Positions 10,697 to 22,300 of a DNA stretch of 64,000 nucleotides are shown here, one piece after another. The stretch is taken from the NCBI RefSeq assembly GCF_009905375.1, contig NC_133647.1, forward strand, positions 132,944,088 through 133,008,087, read 5' to 3'. A program made the position numbers and the translations under genes. Under the pieces are notes generated by a model. The model was not told where the DNA came from, did not search any database, and saw nothing but the letters and a program-made list of their open reading frames with translations. Origin of the DNA: Apium graveolens. Lineage: Eukaryota; Streptophyta; Magnoliopsida; Apiales; Apiaceae. The stretch's first letter is position 1. Each line of letters opens with the position of its first letter.

Positions 10697-12357
10697 TGAA
10701 AGGAATATGTCCTAAGTCCAATCGTGTATTAGGATTTAGGAATAACTTTTATGTAATCTGTTTTGATTTCATTGATATTAATAAAGACTTGTTTTATTTT
10801 TATTACGGGCTCTATCTATTTAAGTGCTTAAATAAGATATACCATAGTTTAGAGTAAAGCTTTTTTTGGATTATGATGAGATCATAATAGTGAGACCTAA
10901 AAAGATGATAACTCTAAACTTAAATAGTTCCTAGTCATAGGATTACTAACTGGTAATTAATAATCCGTAAAGATCGGTACATACTATGCTTGCTTCATTA
11001 TGAAGGATGTCTGTTCTCATAGACATTTGTGTGGTGACACTATAGCTAGTATGTAGGTGCTTATTATGGAATAAGTTCACTGAACATGACTCGCACAGCT
11101 GAACAACTGATGGAGTTCACTCACATGTCAGCAGTTGTTCACATAGTGATAGTTGTACAAGTATCCTTAGACTTGAGGTCATCATAGTCATCTTGTGTAC
11201 ACTGAACTATGCTTTGGTTTAGTTCTTAGTCTCCAGGGACAATTATTAGGGCTCTTCTGGGTATAGGAATTTGTACACGAAGATAGTGTATGATCAATAA
11301 AGGATCTACCCCTTCCAGTGAAGGAAGCGAATGTTCAAGGCTGATCCACTTATGCTAGTTCAGGAATCTCTGGCCAGAGTAAATGAAATTAGAAAGGAGT
11401 TTCTAATTTGCATAGAACTACGCATAGTAAATGGTAAGCAAAGTGATTGAATTAAATAGGCTTGACACGAGATCCATGCCTTGTATTTAATCGGGACATT
11501 GTAGGGTAGAAGGAGTTTATTGTACGGTAACTATTCACTGGCAGGTTCTTGGTATTCTAAGAAGTGAATTCATATTATCCGGATAGTCGCGATATGTTGA
11601 AAAGCATCACTCACGATGTAGAATAAATGTGATTAATTAATTAATCATATTTAATAAATTAGAGAATTTATATAAATAATGATAAAATAGTTTTATTATT
11701 ATTTATTTCTACTACCGGCTTAATATTGAACCTACAGGGTCACACCATAAAAAGAGAATGATTTTTTGGTGGAGGAATTAATTAATAATGGCTAATAATT
11801 ATTTATTTGTGAAATAAATAATTAATTGGCAAATTTAATAATTGATTAAATGAGATTAAATTGATTATAAATTAATTAAGAAAAGTTCTTAATATTATTA
11901 ATTAAGGATTTAATTTTTGGAAATTAAATAAAGAGAGAGAATTATTTCTAAAGTGTTTAGAAAAAGGATTAAAAATTAAAAGGTGTTTTAATTATTAATG
12001 AGAATAATAAATGGGATAATAATAATATTATTTATGGGAAAATTTCAGCTGAAAATTTTGCCTATAAATACACTATTATAGACCCTATTTTATTCTAACC
12101 CCAGAAACCCAAAAGTTTTAGAAAACCAAATTCTCTCCACCTCCTCCTCCTCCTAAAAGTCCTTTTCTTGGTGGATACCGGTGGAGTGCTTCACACTTGA
12201 GGAGCAACTGCTAAGGATCTCTGATCGTTGTCTCCGAATTATTTTAAAAGGTTAGATTCGATCCCTCGAATTTTTATTCACGATTTATATGCTTTTATTT
12301 GGATTTTGTGTGTGTAAAAGTGTTTTTCCACGCCCCGCTGAATTTAAAAATCCAACA
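10697..12357 (+). repeat. 3' LTR of Copia element B
   Basis: The LTR is 1661 bp and pairs with 4393-6049. It is followed by TSD AGTTT (12358-12362), after which the A leader resumes at ATCATGCG. Confidence 0.97.
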
Positions 12358-13320
12358 AGTTTATCATGCGATGATAGATTTAGGTGAACTTAAATGAAAA
12401 TAAGGCGTTTGTTAGACAACCTAGTATAGTGAAATTGTTTCATAACCTTAATAATAATATTATGAATACAATCATGAGATTCTTGTGTTTATGAAACACG
12501 TAATTGAATATGAATTTTCGATATGAGAGAAAGGATGATTCTGTCAATAACAGATTTCTATCTGTAAGAAAGGGTTATTAAGTGACGCCTCTTGACAATG
12601 CTCCACTCGATCTGGGAATCATCTGATTACTGATTATTGATTTGAAATATTTAATTTAAAAGAAAGAATCTCTTTATAATATGATTATGATTGTAACGTA
12701 ATATAATCCCTCTAAAATTAAATAATATCAAGTAGTAATTGGCCAATGACACAACGGGCTTGTGTCGGTCATAGCCTTCCAACATGATAGAAAAGTAGTT
12801 CTTATTTTTAAATCATTATCGTTTCGTGCCACAGCCGAGGGCTTTGATTTCGAAGTAAGAAATACTTGTCTATTACATAGAGATGTGTACATTGAATAAG
12901 AATCTAAAGGTCATTACGTGCCACAGTCGTGGGCCTTTGGGGACTGATTCAATTGTACGGAATGTTGGGTTAGACTTGACTTAGAATATTGAGTTTGTCG
13001 TGCTTGCCGTGACTCAATTATTCAAGAGGCTAAAGTTTGATTAGGGAATAACATTAGATTTAATTGACAAGAGTTGTCTGCCTATTGAACATTACGTGGC
13101 GTTTCGTGCCACAGCCGGGGTTGTGTAATGGAATGTAGGATCCCTATTCCCACTAGCATTATGAATGCTTAATTTTTCACGTAGGGGGTTGAATAAATTA
13201 GATAAACTAGTGGGAGCCACTTATGAATAAAGATCCGATTCATATAGTGTTTTAAAATGAAATCAAATATTTGCTAAGTGTTGTTATGTGTTTATCATTT
13301 ACAGATTTACAATATACATT
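12358..13320 (+). other. Leader of element A, second part, with CGTGCCACAGCC repeats
   Basis: Resumes the A leader after B. Colinear with B 6943-7908. Copies of the CGTGCCACAGCCG motif lie at about 12825, 12917 and 13104; the third of the four (about 12999) has lost its middle (CGTGCTTGCCGTGAC). The same acceptor-like TTTATCATTTACAG lies just before the gag ATG. Confidence 0.8.
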
Positions 13321-14583
13321 ATGTCTTCTGCACTATCACTCAGGAGCATACTGGATGCTCACAAATTGACTGGTCCTAATTATGCTGACTGGCTTCGAAA
13401 CTTGAGAATTGTTCTCAGGATTGAGAAGCTGGAATACGTGATTGACTCACCTAAGCCTACTGAACCTGCTAGTGATGCACATAATGATGAACATGTTGTG
13501 TATCGTAAGTGGATAGATGATGCAAATGTTGCTCAATGCATCATGCTAGCTTCCATGAACATTGAGCTACAGAAGCAACATGAGCATATGGATGCTCACA
13601 CTATCCTCATGCATCTACAAGAGTTGTATGATGTGGCGGGGAGGACAGCTCGATATGAGATATCGAACGAGTTGTTCGGTTGTAGGATATCTGAGGGATC
13701 ATCTGTGAATGACCATGTACTTAAGATGATCAATTTGATTGAACATCTTGGACAACTTGGTTTTACCATGGATGGGGAGCTGAGCCAAGACTTGGTCTTG
13801 CAATCGCTTCCGAGTTCGTTCTCGCAGTTTGTTGTGAACTTTCACATGAATAAGTTGGATGTCAGCCTGCCTGAACTCCACAACATGTTGAAGACCGCGG
13901 AATCGAATTTTCCCCCTAAGAAGAGTTCTTTTCTTCTAATTGGTGAAGGTTCCAATCCTAAGAAAAGGAAGAGGAACTCTTCCAAGAAGAAGAAAGTAGG
14001 TGAGAAAACGCCGGTTCCACCAAAAGCTGAAGACCCCAAGAGCAAAGTTGTTTGCTTTCACTGTAACAAGGTGGGGCACTGGAAGAGTAACTGCAAGGTT
14101 TACCTTGTAGAATTGAAGAAGAAGAAGGGTAGTCAAACTACCGCTTCTGATTCAGATATGTTCATGATAGAAGTGAATATGTCATTAAATCAAATTTCTA
14201 CTTGGGTATTAGATACCGCCTGTGGTTCTCAAATCTGTAATATGTTGCAGGGACCAAGGAGAAGTAGGACTCTTGAGGAAGAGGAGGTGATTCTACTGAT
14301 GGGAAATGGAGCAAGAGTTGTTGCTGAAGATGTAGAATCATTTCATTTACATATGCCTACGGGCAAGACTATTGTTTTAAATAATTGTTATTTTGTTCCC
14401 TCGATTGTGAGGAATATTATTCCCATGTTAGACTTGGCTGGATTTTCATTTATTATTGAGAATAATGAATGTTCTATTCTTAGAGATAATATTCTTTATG
14501 GACGTGGTACTTTAAATAATGGTCTGTATAAATGTGACATAATTTACTTCAGATTGAACAAACTAATAAAAGAAAAGGGATGA
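13321..14583 (+). CDS. gag: A gag plus start of protease (Copia), open frame
   Basis: The frame of about 420 residues begins at ATG 13321 (M-S-S-A-L-S); an in-frame GTG at 13288 lies in leader and is not favoured. Order: capsid-like UBN2-type domain (about residues 10-175), lysine-rich linker (about 205-240), a CCHC knuckle C-F-H-C-x4-H-x4-C near 14051-14092, then the protease start. The catalytic D-T/S-G reads D-T-A-C-G (about 14212-14226), so protease is probably inactive; B shares this change. The frame ends at TGA 14581, where the GAG-pre-integrase domain should begin. Gag alone could still assemble if expressed. Confidence 0.85.
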   Translation: MSSALSLRSILDAHKLTGPNYADWLRNLRIVLRIEKLEYVIDSPKPTEPASDAHNDEHVVYRKWIDDANVAQCIMLASMNIELQKQHEHMDAHTILMHLQELYDVAGRTARYEISNELFGCRISEGSSVNDHVLKMINLIEHLGQLGFTMDGELSQDLVLQSLPSSFSQFVVNFHMNKLDVSLPELHNMLKTAESNFPPKKSSFLLIGEGSNPKKRKRNSSKKKKVGEKTPVPPKAEDPKSKVVCFHCNKVGHWKSNCKVYLVELKKKKGSQTTASDSDMFMIEVNMSLNQISTWVLDTACGSQICNMLQGPRRSRTLEEEEVILLMGNGARVVAEDVESFHLHMPTGKTIVLNNCYFVPSIVRNIIPMLDLAGFSFIIENNECSILRDNILYGRGTLNNGLYKCDIIYFRLNKLIKEKG

Positions 14584-16111
14584 TGAAAATCTCACTTCAT
14601 TATGGCACTGCAGTTTCCATTTAGTAGACATGGAGAGAGGGCTGCAAATTTGCTAGGAATGGTACACACAGATGTATGTGGACCAATATCTACACAAGCC
14701 ATGAGTGGATTTTCGTACTTCATTACTTTCATAGATGATAGATCTGGATTCAGATATGTGTTTGATAAAACACAAGTCTGAGGCCTTTGAAAAGTTCAAA
14801 GAATATAAGTATGAAGTGGAGAAACAACCAAACATAGTATTATAACTCTTCGATCAGATCGAGGTGGTGAATAGTTTAATGGAGAGTTTCTAGATTATCT
14901 CAAAGTAAATGGTATAGTCTCTCAGTGGACGCCTCCAGATTGGTATCTGATAGGAGAAATCGAACTTTGTTAGACATAGTTCGGTCCATGATGAGCTATG
15001 CAAATCTTCCAGTATTCCTATGGGGTTATGCATTGGAAACCTCAGCATATTTACTGAATAAGGTGTTTTCCAAATCTGTTCCTCAAACTCCGTATGAGAT
15101 ATGGAAAGAAAGGAAACCGAGTCTTAAACACGTTAAGATTTGGGGATGTCCAGCTTATGTCAAGTAAGTTGACCCAGATAAGCTGGAATATCGATCCGTA
15201 AAATGTAGTTTTGTGGGATATCCTAAAGAGACTTTAGGGTATTACTTTTACACCGATCATCGGGTGTTTGTCTCCAGACATGCTACCTTCTTGGAAAAGG
15301 AGTTTATCCTTGAAGGAAACAGTGGGAGCAAAATTGAACTTGATGTAGTTCAAGAAGCACAAACTACTACAGATCGAGTGGAAACACCTATTCTGACTGA
15401 ACAACCTTTTGTGGAACAGCCCATTCATAGATCAGGGAGAGTGTCTCGCCAACCTGAGAGGTATTATGGCCTTGTCATTGAGAATGACAATGAGTTGTCG
15501 ATCATTGATGATGACGACCCTGTAACCTATAATGAGACTATGAGTAGTGTTGACTCAGAGAAATGGAATAGTGCCATGAAATCCGGAATGAAATCTATGT
15601 ATACGGTATAAGAAAGAATGATTGGAGCAGATGGCCAGGTGGAAACCTATAAGGCCAGGCTTGTGGCAAAAGGATTCAAACAAAGGAAATGGATTGACTT
15701 TGATGAAACCTTTTACTTGTAGCCCTGTTAAAATCAGTTCGGATTTTGCTTGCGATTGCTGCTTACTACAACTATGAGATCTGGCAAATAGCCAGATGGT
15801 TTTCTTTCCAAGAGAAATGAAAACCTAGTGTGTAAGCTGCTGCAAACCATATGTGGTTAAAGCAAGCTTTTCGAAAGATGGAACATTCGTTTTGATGAGA
15901 CAATCAAAGAGTTTGATTTTATCAAAAACGAAGATGAACCATGCGTCTACAAAAGGGTTAGTGGGAGCGCGGTAACATTGCTTGTATTGTATTGAATTAG
16001 AGTTGACACACATAACAACATAGCAGACCCACTCACAAAGCTACTTTATAAAAGTCACTTTGATCGTCATAAAGACAAGATGGGTATTAGATACCAGAGT
16101 GATTGGCTTTA
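14584..16111 (+). pseudogene. pol: A pol remnant: integrase and deleted RT
   Basis: A near-complete loss of the GAG-pre-integrase domain joins L-W-H-C (about 14600) to an E-R-A-A-N-L-L-G-M segment. The integrase core then starts (H-T-D near 14667) and frameshifts at about 14760. The second catalytic D is kept (R-S-D-R-G-G-E, about 14852) but a TAG follows. Pieces 14925-15167 and 15213-15611 carry the rest; the third catalytic residue is D (V-S-D-R-R-N-R-T), whereas B has E. RT is reduced to short blocks with no Y-x-D-D and no RNase H, followed by the pol end (A-D-P-L-T-K). Deletion junctions equal those of B. Confidence 0.9.
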
Positions 16112-16126
16112 GTACAAGTGGGAGAT
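16112..16126 (+). other. Polypurine tract of element A
   Basis: GTACAAGTGGGAGAT adjoining the 3' LTR, identical to that of B. Confidence 0.9.
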
Positions 16127-17787
16127 TGAAAGGAATATGTCCTAAGTCCAATCATGTATGAGGATTTAGGAATAACTTTTATGTAATCTATTTTGATTTC
16201 ATTGATATTAATAAAAGACTTGTTTTGTTTTTATTACGGGCTTTATCTATTTAAGTGTTTAAATAAGATATACCATAGTTTAGAGTAAAGCTTTTTATGG
16301 ATTATGATGAGATCATAATAGTGAGACCTAAAAGATGATAACTCTAAACTTAAATAGTTCCTGGTCGTAGGATTACTAACTGGTAATTAATAATCCGCAA
16401 AGATCGGTACATACTATGCTTGCTTCATTATGAAGGAGGTCTGTTCTCATAGACATTTGTGTGGTGACACTATAGCTAGTATGTAGGTGCTTATTATAGA
16501 ATAAGTTCACTGAACATGACTCGCCCAGCTGAACAACTGATGGAGTTCACTCGCGTGTCAGCAGTTGTTCACATAGTGATAGTTGTACAAGTATCCTTAG
16601 ACTTGAGGTCATCATAGTCATCTTGTATACACTGAACTATGCTTTGGTTTAGTTCTTAGTCTACAGGGACAATTATTAGGGCTCTACTGGGTATAGGAAT
16701 TTGTACACGAAGATAGTGTATGATCAATAAAGGATCTACCCCTTCCAGTGAAGGAAGCGAATGTTCAAGGCTGATCCACCTATGCTAGTTCAGGAATCTC
16801 TGGCCAGAGTGAATGAAATTAGAAAGGAGTTTCTAATTTGCATAGAACTACGCATAGTAAATGGTAAGCAAGTGATTAAATTAGATAGGCTTGACACGAG
16901 ATACATGCCTTGTATTTAATAGGGACATTGGAGGGTACAAGGAGTTTATTGTACGGTAACTATTCACAGAATAGGTTCTTGGCATTCTAAGCAGTGAATT
17001 CATATTATCCGGATAGTCGCGATATGCTGAGAAGTATCCCTCACGATGTAGAATAAATGTGATTAATTAATTAATCATATTTAATAAATTAGAGAATTTA
17101 TATAAATAATGATAAAATAGTTTTATTATTATTTATTTCTACTACCGGCTTCATATTGAACCTACAGGGTCACACCATAAAAAGAGAATGATTTAATGGT
17201 GGAGAAATTAATTAATAATGGCTGATAATTATTTATTTATGAAATAAATAATTAATTGGCAAATTTAATAATTAATTAAATGAGATTTAATTGATTATAA
17301 ATTAATTAAGAAAATTTCTTAATATTATTAATTAAAGGATTTAATTTTTGGAAATTAAATCAAGAGAGAGAATTATTTCTAAAGTGTTTAGAAAAAGGAT
17401 TAATAATTAAAAGGTGTTTTAATTATTAATGAGAATAATAAATGGGATAATAATAATATTATTTATGGGAAAATTTAAGCTGAAAATTTTGCCTATAAAT
17501 ATACTATTATAGACCCTATTTTCATTTGAACCCCAAAACCCAAAAAGTTTGGAAAACCCAATTCTCTCCACCTCCTTCCTCCTCCTTAACATCGTTTTCT
17601 TGGTGGATACCGGTGGAGTGCTTCACACTTGAGGAGCAACTGCTAAGGATCTCTGATCGTTGTCTCCGAATTATTTTAAAGGTTAGATTCGATCCCTCGA
17701 ATTTTTATTCATGATCTGTATGCTTTTATTTGGATTTTATATGTGTAAAAGTGTTTTGCCATGCCCCGCTGCGTTAAAAATCCAACA
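16127..17787 (+). repeat. 3' LTR of Copia element A
   Basis: The LTR is 1661 bp and pairs with 1836-3476, with about 2 percent difference by eye plus the 20-bp indel. It is followed by the right TSD GTTGT (17788-17792), a one-base variant of GTTAT, after which H gag resumes. Confidence 0.96.
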
Positions 17788-18516
17788 GTTGTCCCTTTCC
17801 TTCCTTGACTGCGTCCCATTATTCTCAATCAGAGCAGCTTTCTGTACTACTCCCCCATAAGTTTCAAGCTCAAACATAGCCACTCTATCTCTGATCCAAG
17901 ACTCCAATCCTTGCTGAAATTTCTTTGCTTTTTCCTCCTCGGTACTGGTATACTTTGTTACAAACCTTGACAACTCAGTGAACTTCTTCTCATATTCCAA
18001 TACAGTCATGTTCCCTTATTTCAACTCAAGAAATTTAAGCTCCATCTGATTCTGCATGTACTTAGGGTAATACTTGTCCAAAAATAACTTCTTAAATCTC
18101 TCCCAAGAAACTTGTTGAGTTGCTTCCATAGCTTTTACTGATTCCCACCAATAGATGACTTCACCCTTCAAACAGTAAGTAGCATACGGCGTCTTCTGAT
18201 CGTCTCCTAACTGTACCAACTCAAAAGCCCTTTCCATTTTCCTAATCCATGTGTTAGCTATTACTGGATCAGTGGTATCATGGAATGCAGGTGGATTCAC
18301 ATTCTGAAAAGCTTTGAAAGTGACAACTTGTCTAGGTGGTACTCGTGGTTCAGGTGGTTGGTGTGGTTCACGGTTATCTTGGTTTTCAATTCGCTGTTGA
18401 AGGGTTAGTTATTGTTGAGCTATAACATTGGTTTGTTGTTGCAAAGCTTCCAGTAATCGAAGAATATTTGGGTCTGTGGTGGATGTGGTTGTAGGGTTCT
18501 TCTTTTTGGGAGGCAT
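17788..18516 (-). pseudogene. gag: H gag N-terminal half (Ty3/gypsy), broken
   Basis: Minus-strand gag begins at ATG 18516-18514 with M-P-P-K-K-K, as in C. A Q-rich N-terminus is followed by the retrotransposon gag capsid domain (W-x-R-x-M-E-R-A-F near 18240, W-W-E-S near 18150). Two C-to-T nonsense changes relative to C interrupt it, both CAA to TAA: one in the Q-rich stretch near 18400 and one at about 18015 just before M-T-V-L-E-Y-E-K. The segment ends where A inserted. It continues at 1835 and below. Confidence 0.9.
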
Positions 18517-18834
18517 AATCCTAAAATAAGAGTTATGTCAAAACAGATATGAATGATTGAAATAATTTGAGGGTATCGCATGGCATTCTTGTTTGCTTAT
18601 GAGGTCAAGTTTCAAGTTAAGCAGATATGGCGATGCATATAAAAACGTAAAATAACAGTTGAGAGCAAATGGAACAATAGAGCATGATTATTGAAATTTA
18701 AAGGTCACAATACATAGGATTAGGACAAAGTCTGATTCTAGGAACAACAGGCTTATTTAAAGGAAATAACGGAAATAACTGGGAATTCTACGGAGTCTGA
18801 TACTACAACAACATAAAAAGGTAAATGGAAAGAA

Positions 18835-19203
18835 CTAAGGCTCCACTCCATCTGAACGGGGCTTGGTAGTCTTTTCCTCTCGTAGCGTCTTCACAATGCT
18901 CTGGAGCTCATCCGCCACCATCTGAATGACATACTGGCTGGTGCGGTCTCGGTGCGCTGGCATCTCCTCAAGCTTAGTGTTGACGTACTGAACCAAGGTC
19001 TCAAGTCTCGCAGTCATTTGCTCCTTGGGCTTCCCTTCATAGTTTCGGCTATCCGGGTACAAGTTCTTTAGTCGGTCTATCAGTCGGTCGTACTTGCCCT
19101 GAAGCATGTCGAACTCGCGCCTCAACTCACCATACACGGAGAAAACAATGGTGTCGTCCGTCCCAGATGATGACGAGGAATGCGCCCTTTGCTGACAAAC
19201 CAA
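18835..19203 (-). CDS. H leader ORF (ORF0-like), about 121 residues, no ATG
   Basis: An open frame lies between the primer site and gag on the sense strand. It is colinear with C 51985-52347 and has the same stop. It opens after an acceptor-like ...TTTGTCAG (about 19193) with no ATG; the upstream codon is TTG. The product would be S-rich at the N-terminus, then charged and helical (R-R-E-F-D-M-L-Q, R-L-E-T-L-V, V-K-T-L-R-E-E-K), resembling a coiled-coil protein. Against C I count about 4 amino-acid and 8 synonymous changes in the last 100 codons, although H gag-pol is full of stops. No known domain recognised. Confidence 0.55.
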   Translation of the reverse strand: MVCQQRAHSSSSSGTDDTIVFSVYGELRREFDMLQGKYDRLIDRLKNLYPDSRNYEGKPKEQMTARLETLVQYVNTKLEEMPAHRDRTSQYVIQMVADELQSIVKTLREEKTTKPRSDGVEP

Positions 19204-19313
19204 TAAAAGGAGTATTAATAATAAACTTACTTAACCTACTCTCTCGCATATTATCTATAACCTATACATATACCCTATAACCTATTTGGGCTGTCCAGGG
19301 ACTCTAAACCGTA

Positions 19314-19325
19314 GCTCTGATACCA
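19314..19325 (-). other. Primer binding site of element H
   Basis: On the minus strand TGGTATCAGAGC follows the LTR end TGACA after five bases, exactly as in C. Complementary to initiator-Met tRNA. Confidence 0.95.
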
Positions 19326-19330
19326 AAACC

Positions 19331-22300
19331 TGTCATACCCCAACTTAAACAGCAAAGTAAATGTAACTATTACACCATTTAAAAATAAATAAACATAATC
19401 AAATCCAAGATCTTACAGTTTAGGGTTTGGAACAGCCCAACACTACCATCTATTACAACTGATTTTAAATATCGAGTCCTCACACAAAACTACTATCTCT
19501 TATTTTACCTGAGCTCGAACATAAGCATCAGCATCACAGGTCTTACGGGCGGTCTGCTTGAATCTAACCATAGCTGCTAGCTGTAATATCAGGGTAAAGC
19601 AAGGAGTGAGCCAAATGCTCAACAAGTGCTAATCAATATGATACAAAACATAAGTCGAGATATATATTAAAGAATGTCAATGAGAGGACATAACCAATGA
19701 TATCGAGAGATAAAACTTTTGGGAGGTGGCATCATTTTATTTGTATCAAAACAACTTCAAAATCATACTTTTAATCAAAATCATTTTATGACGCTACGGA
19801 TTACAGCCGGTGATCAGCCGCGAAGTAATCCCGAACCTCGCTGGGTTCTACAACATTAATGGGAATCCCTAGGCAACTTTTAAGCCTAATATAAGTGTGG
19901 AAAGGACTCGCGTCTCAGTCCAGATCCACTATTCAAGAACACGTTTATCCCCCTTTGGGACTGAAAACCCGTGTTTTATTTATTTCAAAAACTGATGCCG
20001 AAATATAACAAAATCTCTTTTAACAGAAACGTTTTATCAAGGAATTATAGATCTACTCGAAATACGGGAAATATGGTACCAAATTTCAGGGCCATGATCC
20101 ACAAAACTATACTCTATTAGGGTAACTGAATGGTTTTCATATATCAAAATTTGGACAAGGGAATTTAGCGAGGCTATTGGATATTATGAAGGGTAATGCC
20201 AAACTGGGCTTAAAGCAATGGTTTATCATCAAGGTTCAAGTGCTGGAACATCAAGAAGGTAAGCTTCATGAATACTAAGGGTGTTAAGTTATGAAGAAAT
20301 GATCTTTAGCTCAGGATTTATCAGAATTGTCAAGCTTTAAGATAAGAAAGAGGGGTAATCAGTGAGGAATGACTTTGATAAATATTTGGCTTTTAGGGTT
20401 CAAGGTAAGGTTCTATAGGGGTTCAAGTATCAGGATGAGATATCAATACTTAGGAATCATTAGCATGTTAATCAAGAGAATCAACCAAGAGTTGTAACTA
20501 CCCTTTCTTTTATCATGACATTCAAATTACTTTAAATTACTATCATGATAAGACTTTTGAAATACTTGCAATACGTACTCAAGGGTTCATGGCATTTCAA
20601 GGATAAACATAAGATACGCTTGACTTAAATATATATATCAAAATGACTCAGGATAGTTGCATCGATATAAATGAACTATTTACAGTGAATAAGAAAGACA
20701 GGTTGAATCACTTGCCTTGAGAAAGGCTGGTCTGGTCTGACTGGTAGGAGCAACTGGAAGCTTCACTCGACCTTTATGGTAAGTTTTCCCTCATCTCGAG
20801 ATCCTACATAAATAATAATAATCCTCATTATAATATATCCTCACCAACTTAACCTATTTACAACCCGAATTTAAACACGGATGACACTTAGGCCTATATG
20901 CACTTAATTTATATTCACCTTTAAATTATAATTGCACACACATAGCCACATAATCACATATCATATATTAATACCAAATAACACCATATACACCATAATG
21001 CAACACTTGTCTTGGATGATCTCGACTCACAACTTAAGTCACTTGGTCGCTAAACTAGACAAAGTCTTCTAATTTTTTGGCTTCCTAACTCGATGTGCCT
21101 TTACTAAACTATCCAAGACCTATTGACCCTCACTTGGGCCTTTTTCTCTAATGACCTTATACTATCTTACAACTATGGTGGTCAACCTAAATCTCACTCC
21201 TAAGTGTTCTAAAACTATGTGATAAGTGAAAGTGCTCACTGGTGCAAATTTCAGAATGATATCTATGGTTTCTTGAGTGTATTAGACACTCTTAAACTAC
21301 AATTTTTCCTTCAAAACTTTTACACAAAACCCTCCTGACCTAAGGGCATCTCCCAAACTTAATGTGGCTCAAGAGCCTGGCTTGGGCCTGCTTGGGCCTA
21401 AGCTCAAAATCCATGGTTCCCCTGTTTTTCTGGGCAGAAAACGCTCTGACTTGAATTAATTTGTGACACATGATTCTAACTCATATCCTATGATCTATGG
21501 TTGGAAAAACTTCTCTGACACTCCCTCTAACTAAGGCCCAACAGGGCCTAATGAGGGCCTACCCATGACATGGTCAAATATCCCTATTTCTATGTTGCAA
21601 CAAAACTGTCCCCTGCTGGACAGATTTTGTTATTCTACTTGTGCACCTAACCAAATGACATGCAAACCTCCAACCAACACCTAAAACCTTTTATATACTC
21701 CCAATACTAACTTTTGGTGGATTGGGCCTCAAAGTGCACATCAATGACATGGCCAAAACTCACTCTAAACCTCAGGGTACTAAACTGATTTTCTGCAGAA
21801 ACTATAACTCTCCTTTCTCTAAGGTTTTTACTTGACAAACTCAACCACCAACAACCCAATACCCAAACCAAGACTTAGACATGGTGATCTACTGAACTAA
21901 CTCCCTTATACTCAAAATAATCTTGGTGGAGATCATCCTTACCTAAGGTGCAATCATGGCAAAACAAAAGAAACCACATTTCACAACTCACAAATCATCA
22001 AGTTTTTGAAACAACAAGTTATGCATTTTTATAAAAGATATACACGAATTATTACCATGAATCAAGAAGCATTAATCAATATTAACTCCTTATTCCTACT
22101 GAAATTAAAGCTTACTAATAAATTCCTTCCTAATGATCAAAATCTTCCAACATTTCAAGAGAAATTCACATGCATGCATAACTTCGAGTTTTGTAAACCA
22201 AAACAACATATTTTCTAAATATATTCTATCATAAAATTGATATGCAAGCCTAGCATAAGCTATACCTAGATGATCACTTAGCATGCAAAGAGTTTTATTA

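Larger units (their letters stand above)
4393..12357 (+). mobile_element. Element B: non-autonomous Copia LTR retrotransposon nested in A
   Basis: Complete LTR-to-LTR copy of 7965 bp: 5' LTR 4393-6049, internal 6050-10696, 3' LTR 10697-12357. It is flanked by perfect 5-bp duplications AGTTT (4388-4392 and 12358-12362). B's own leader shows the uninterrupted target, GCTTAGTTTATCATGCG near 6943-6958, which proves insertion into a sister copy. By eye the LTRs differ at about 16-18 sites, around 1 percent. Gag has a stop and a deletion; pol is deleted and frameshifted in the same places as A. Confidence 0.97.
1836..17787 (+). mobile_element. Element A: non-autonomous Copia LTR retrotransposon (Angela/Tork-like), interrupted by element B
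   Basis: The 5' LTR is 1836-3476 and the 3' LTR 16127-17787; both start TGAAAGGAATATG and end in CCAACA. Primer site and polypurine tract are in the expected places. The TSD is GTTAT/GTTGT in H gag. Without B and one TSD copy, A is about 7.98 kb. The leader is cut at 4392 by B. Gag is largely intact, but integrase is frameshifted and most of the RT and all recognisable RNase H are deleted, exactly as in B. By eye the two LTRs differ at about 30-35 sites plus a 20-bp indel, roughly 2 percent, so A is older than B, as nesting requires. Confidence 0.95.
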
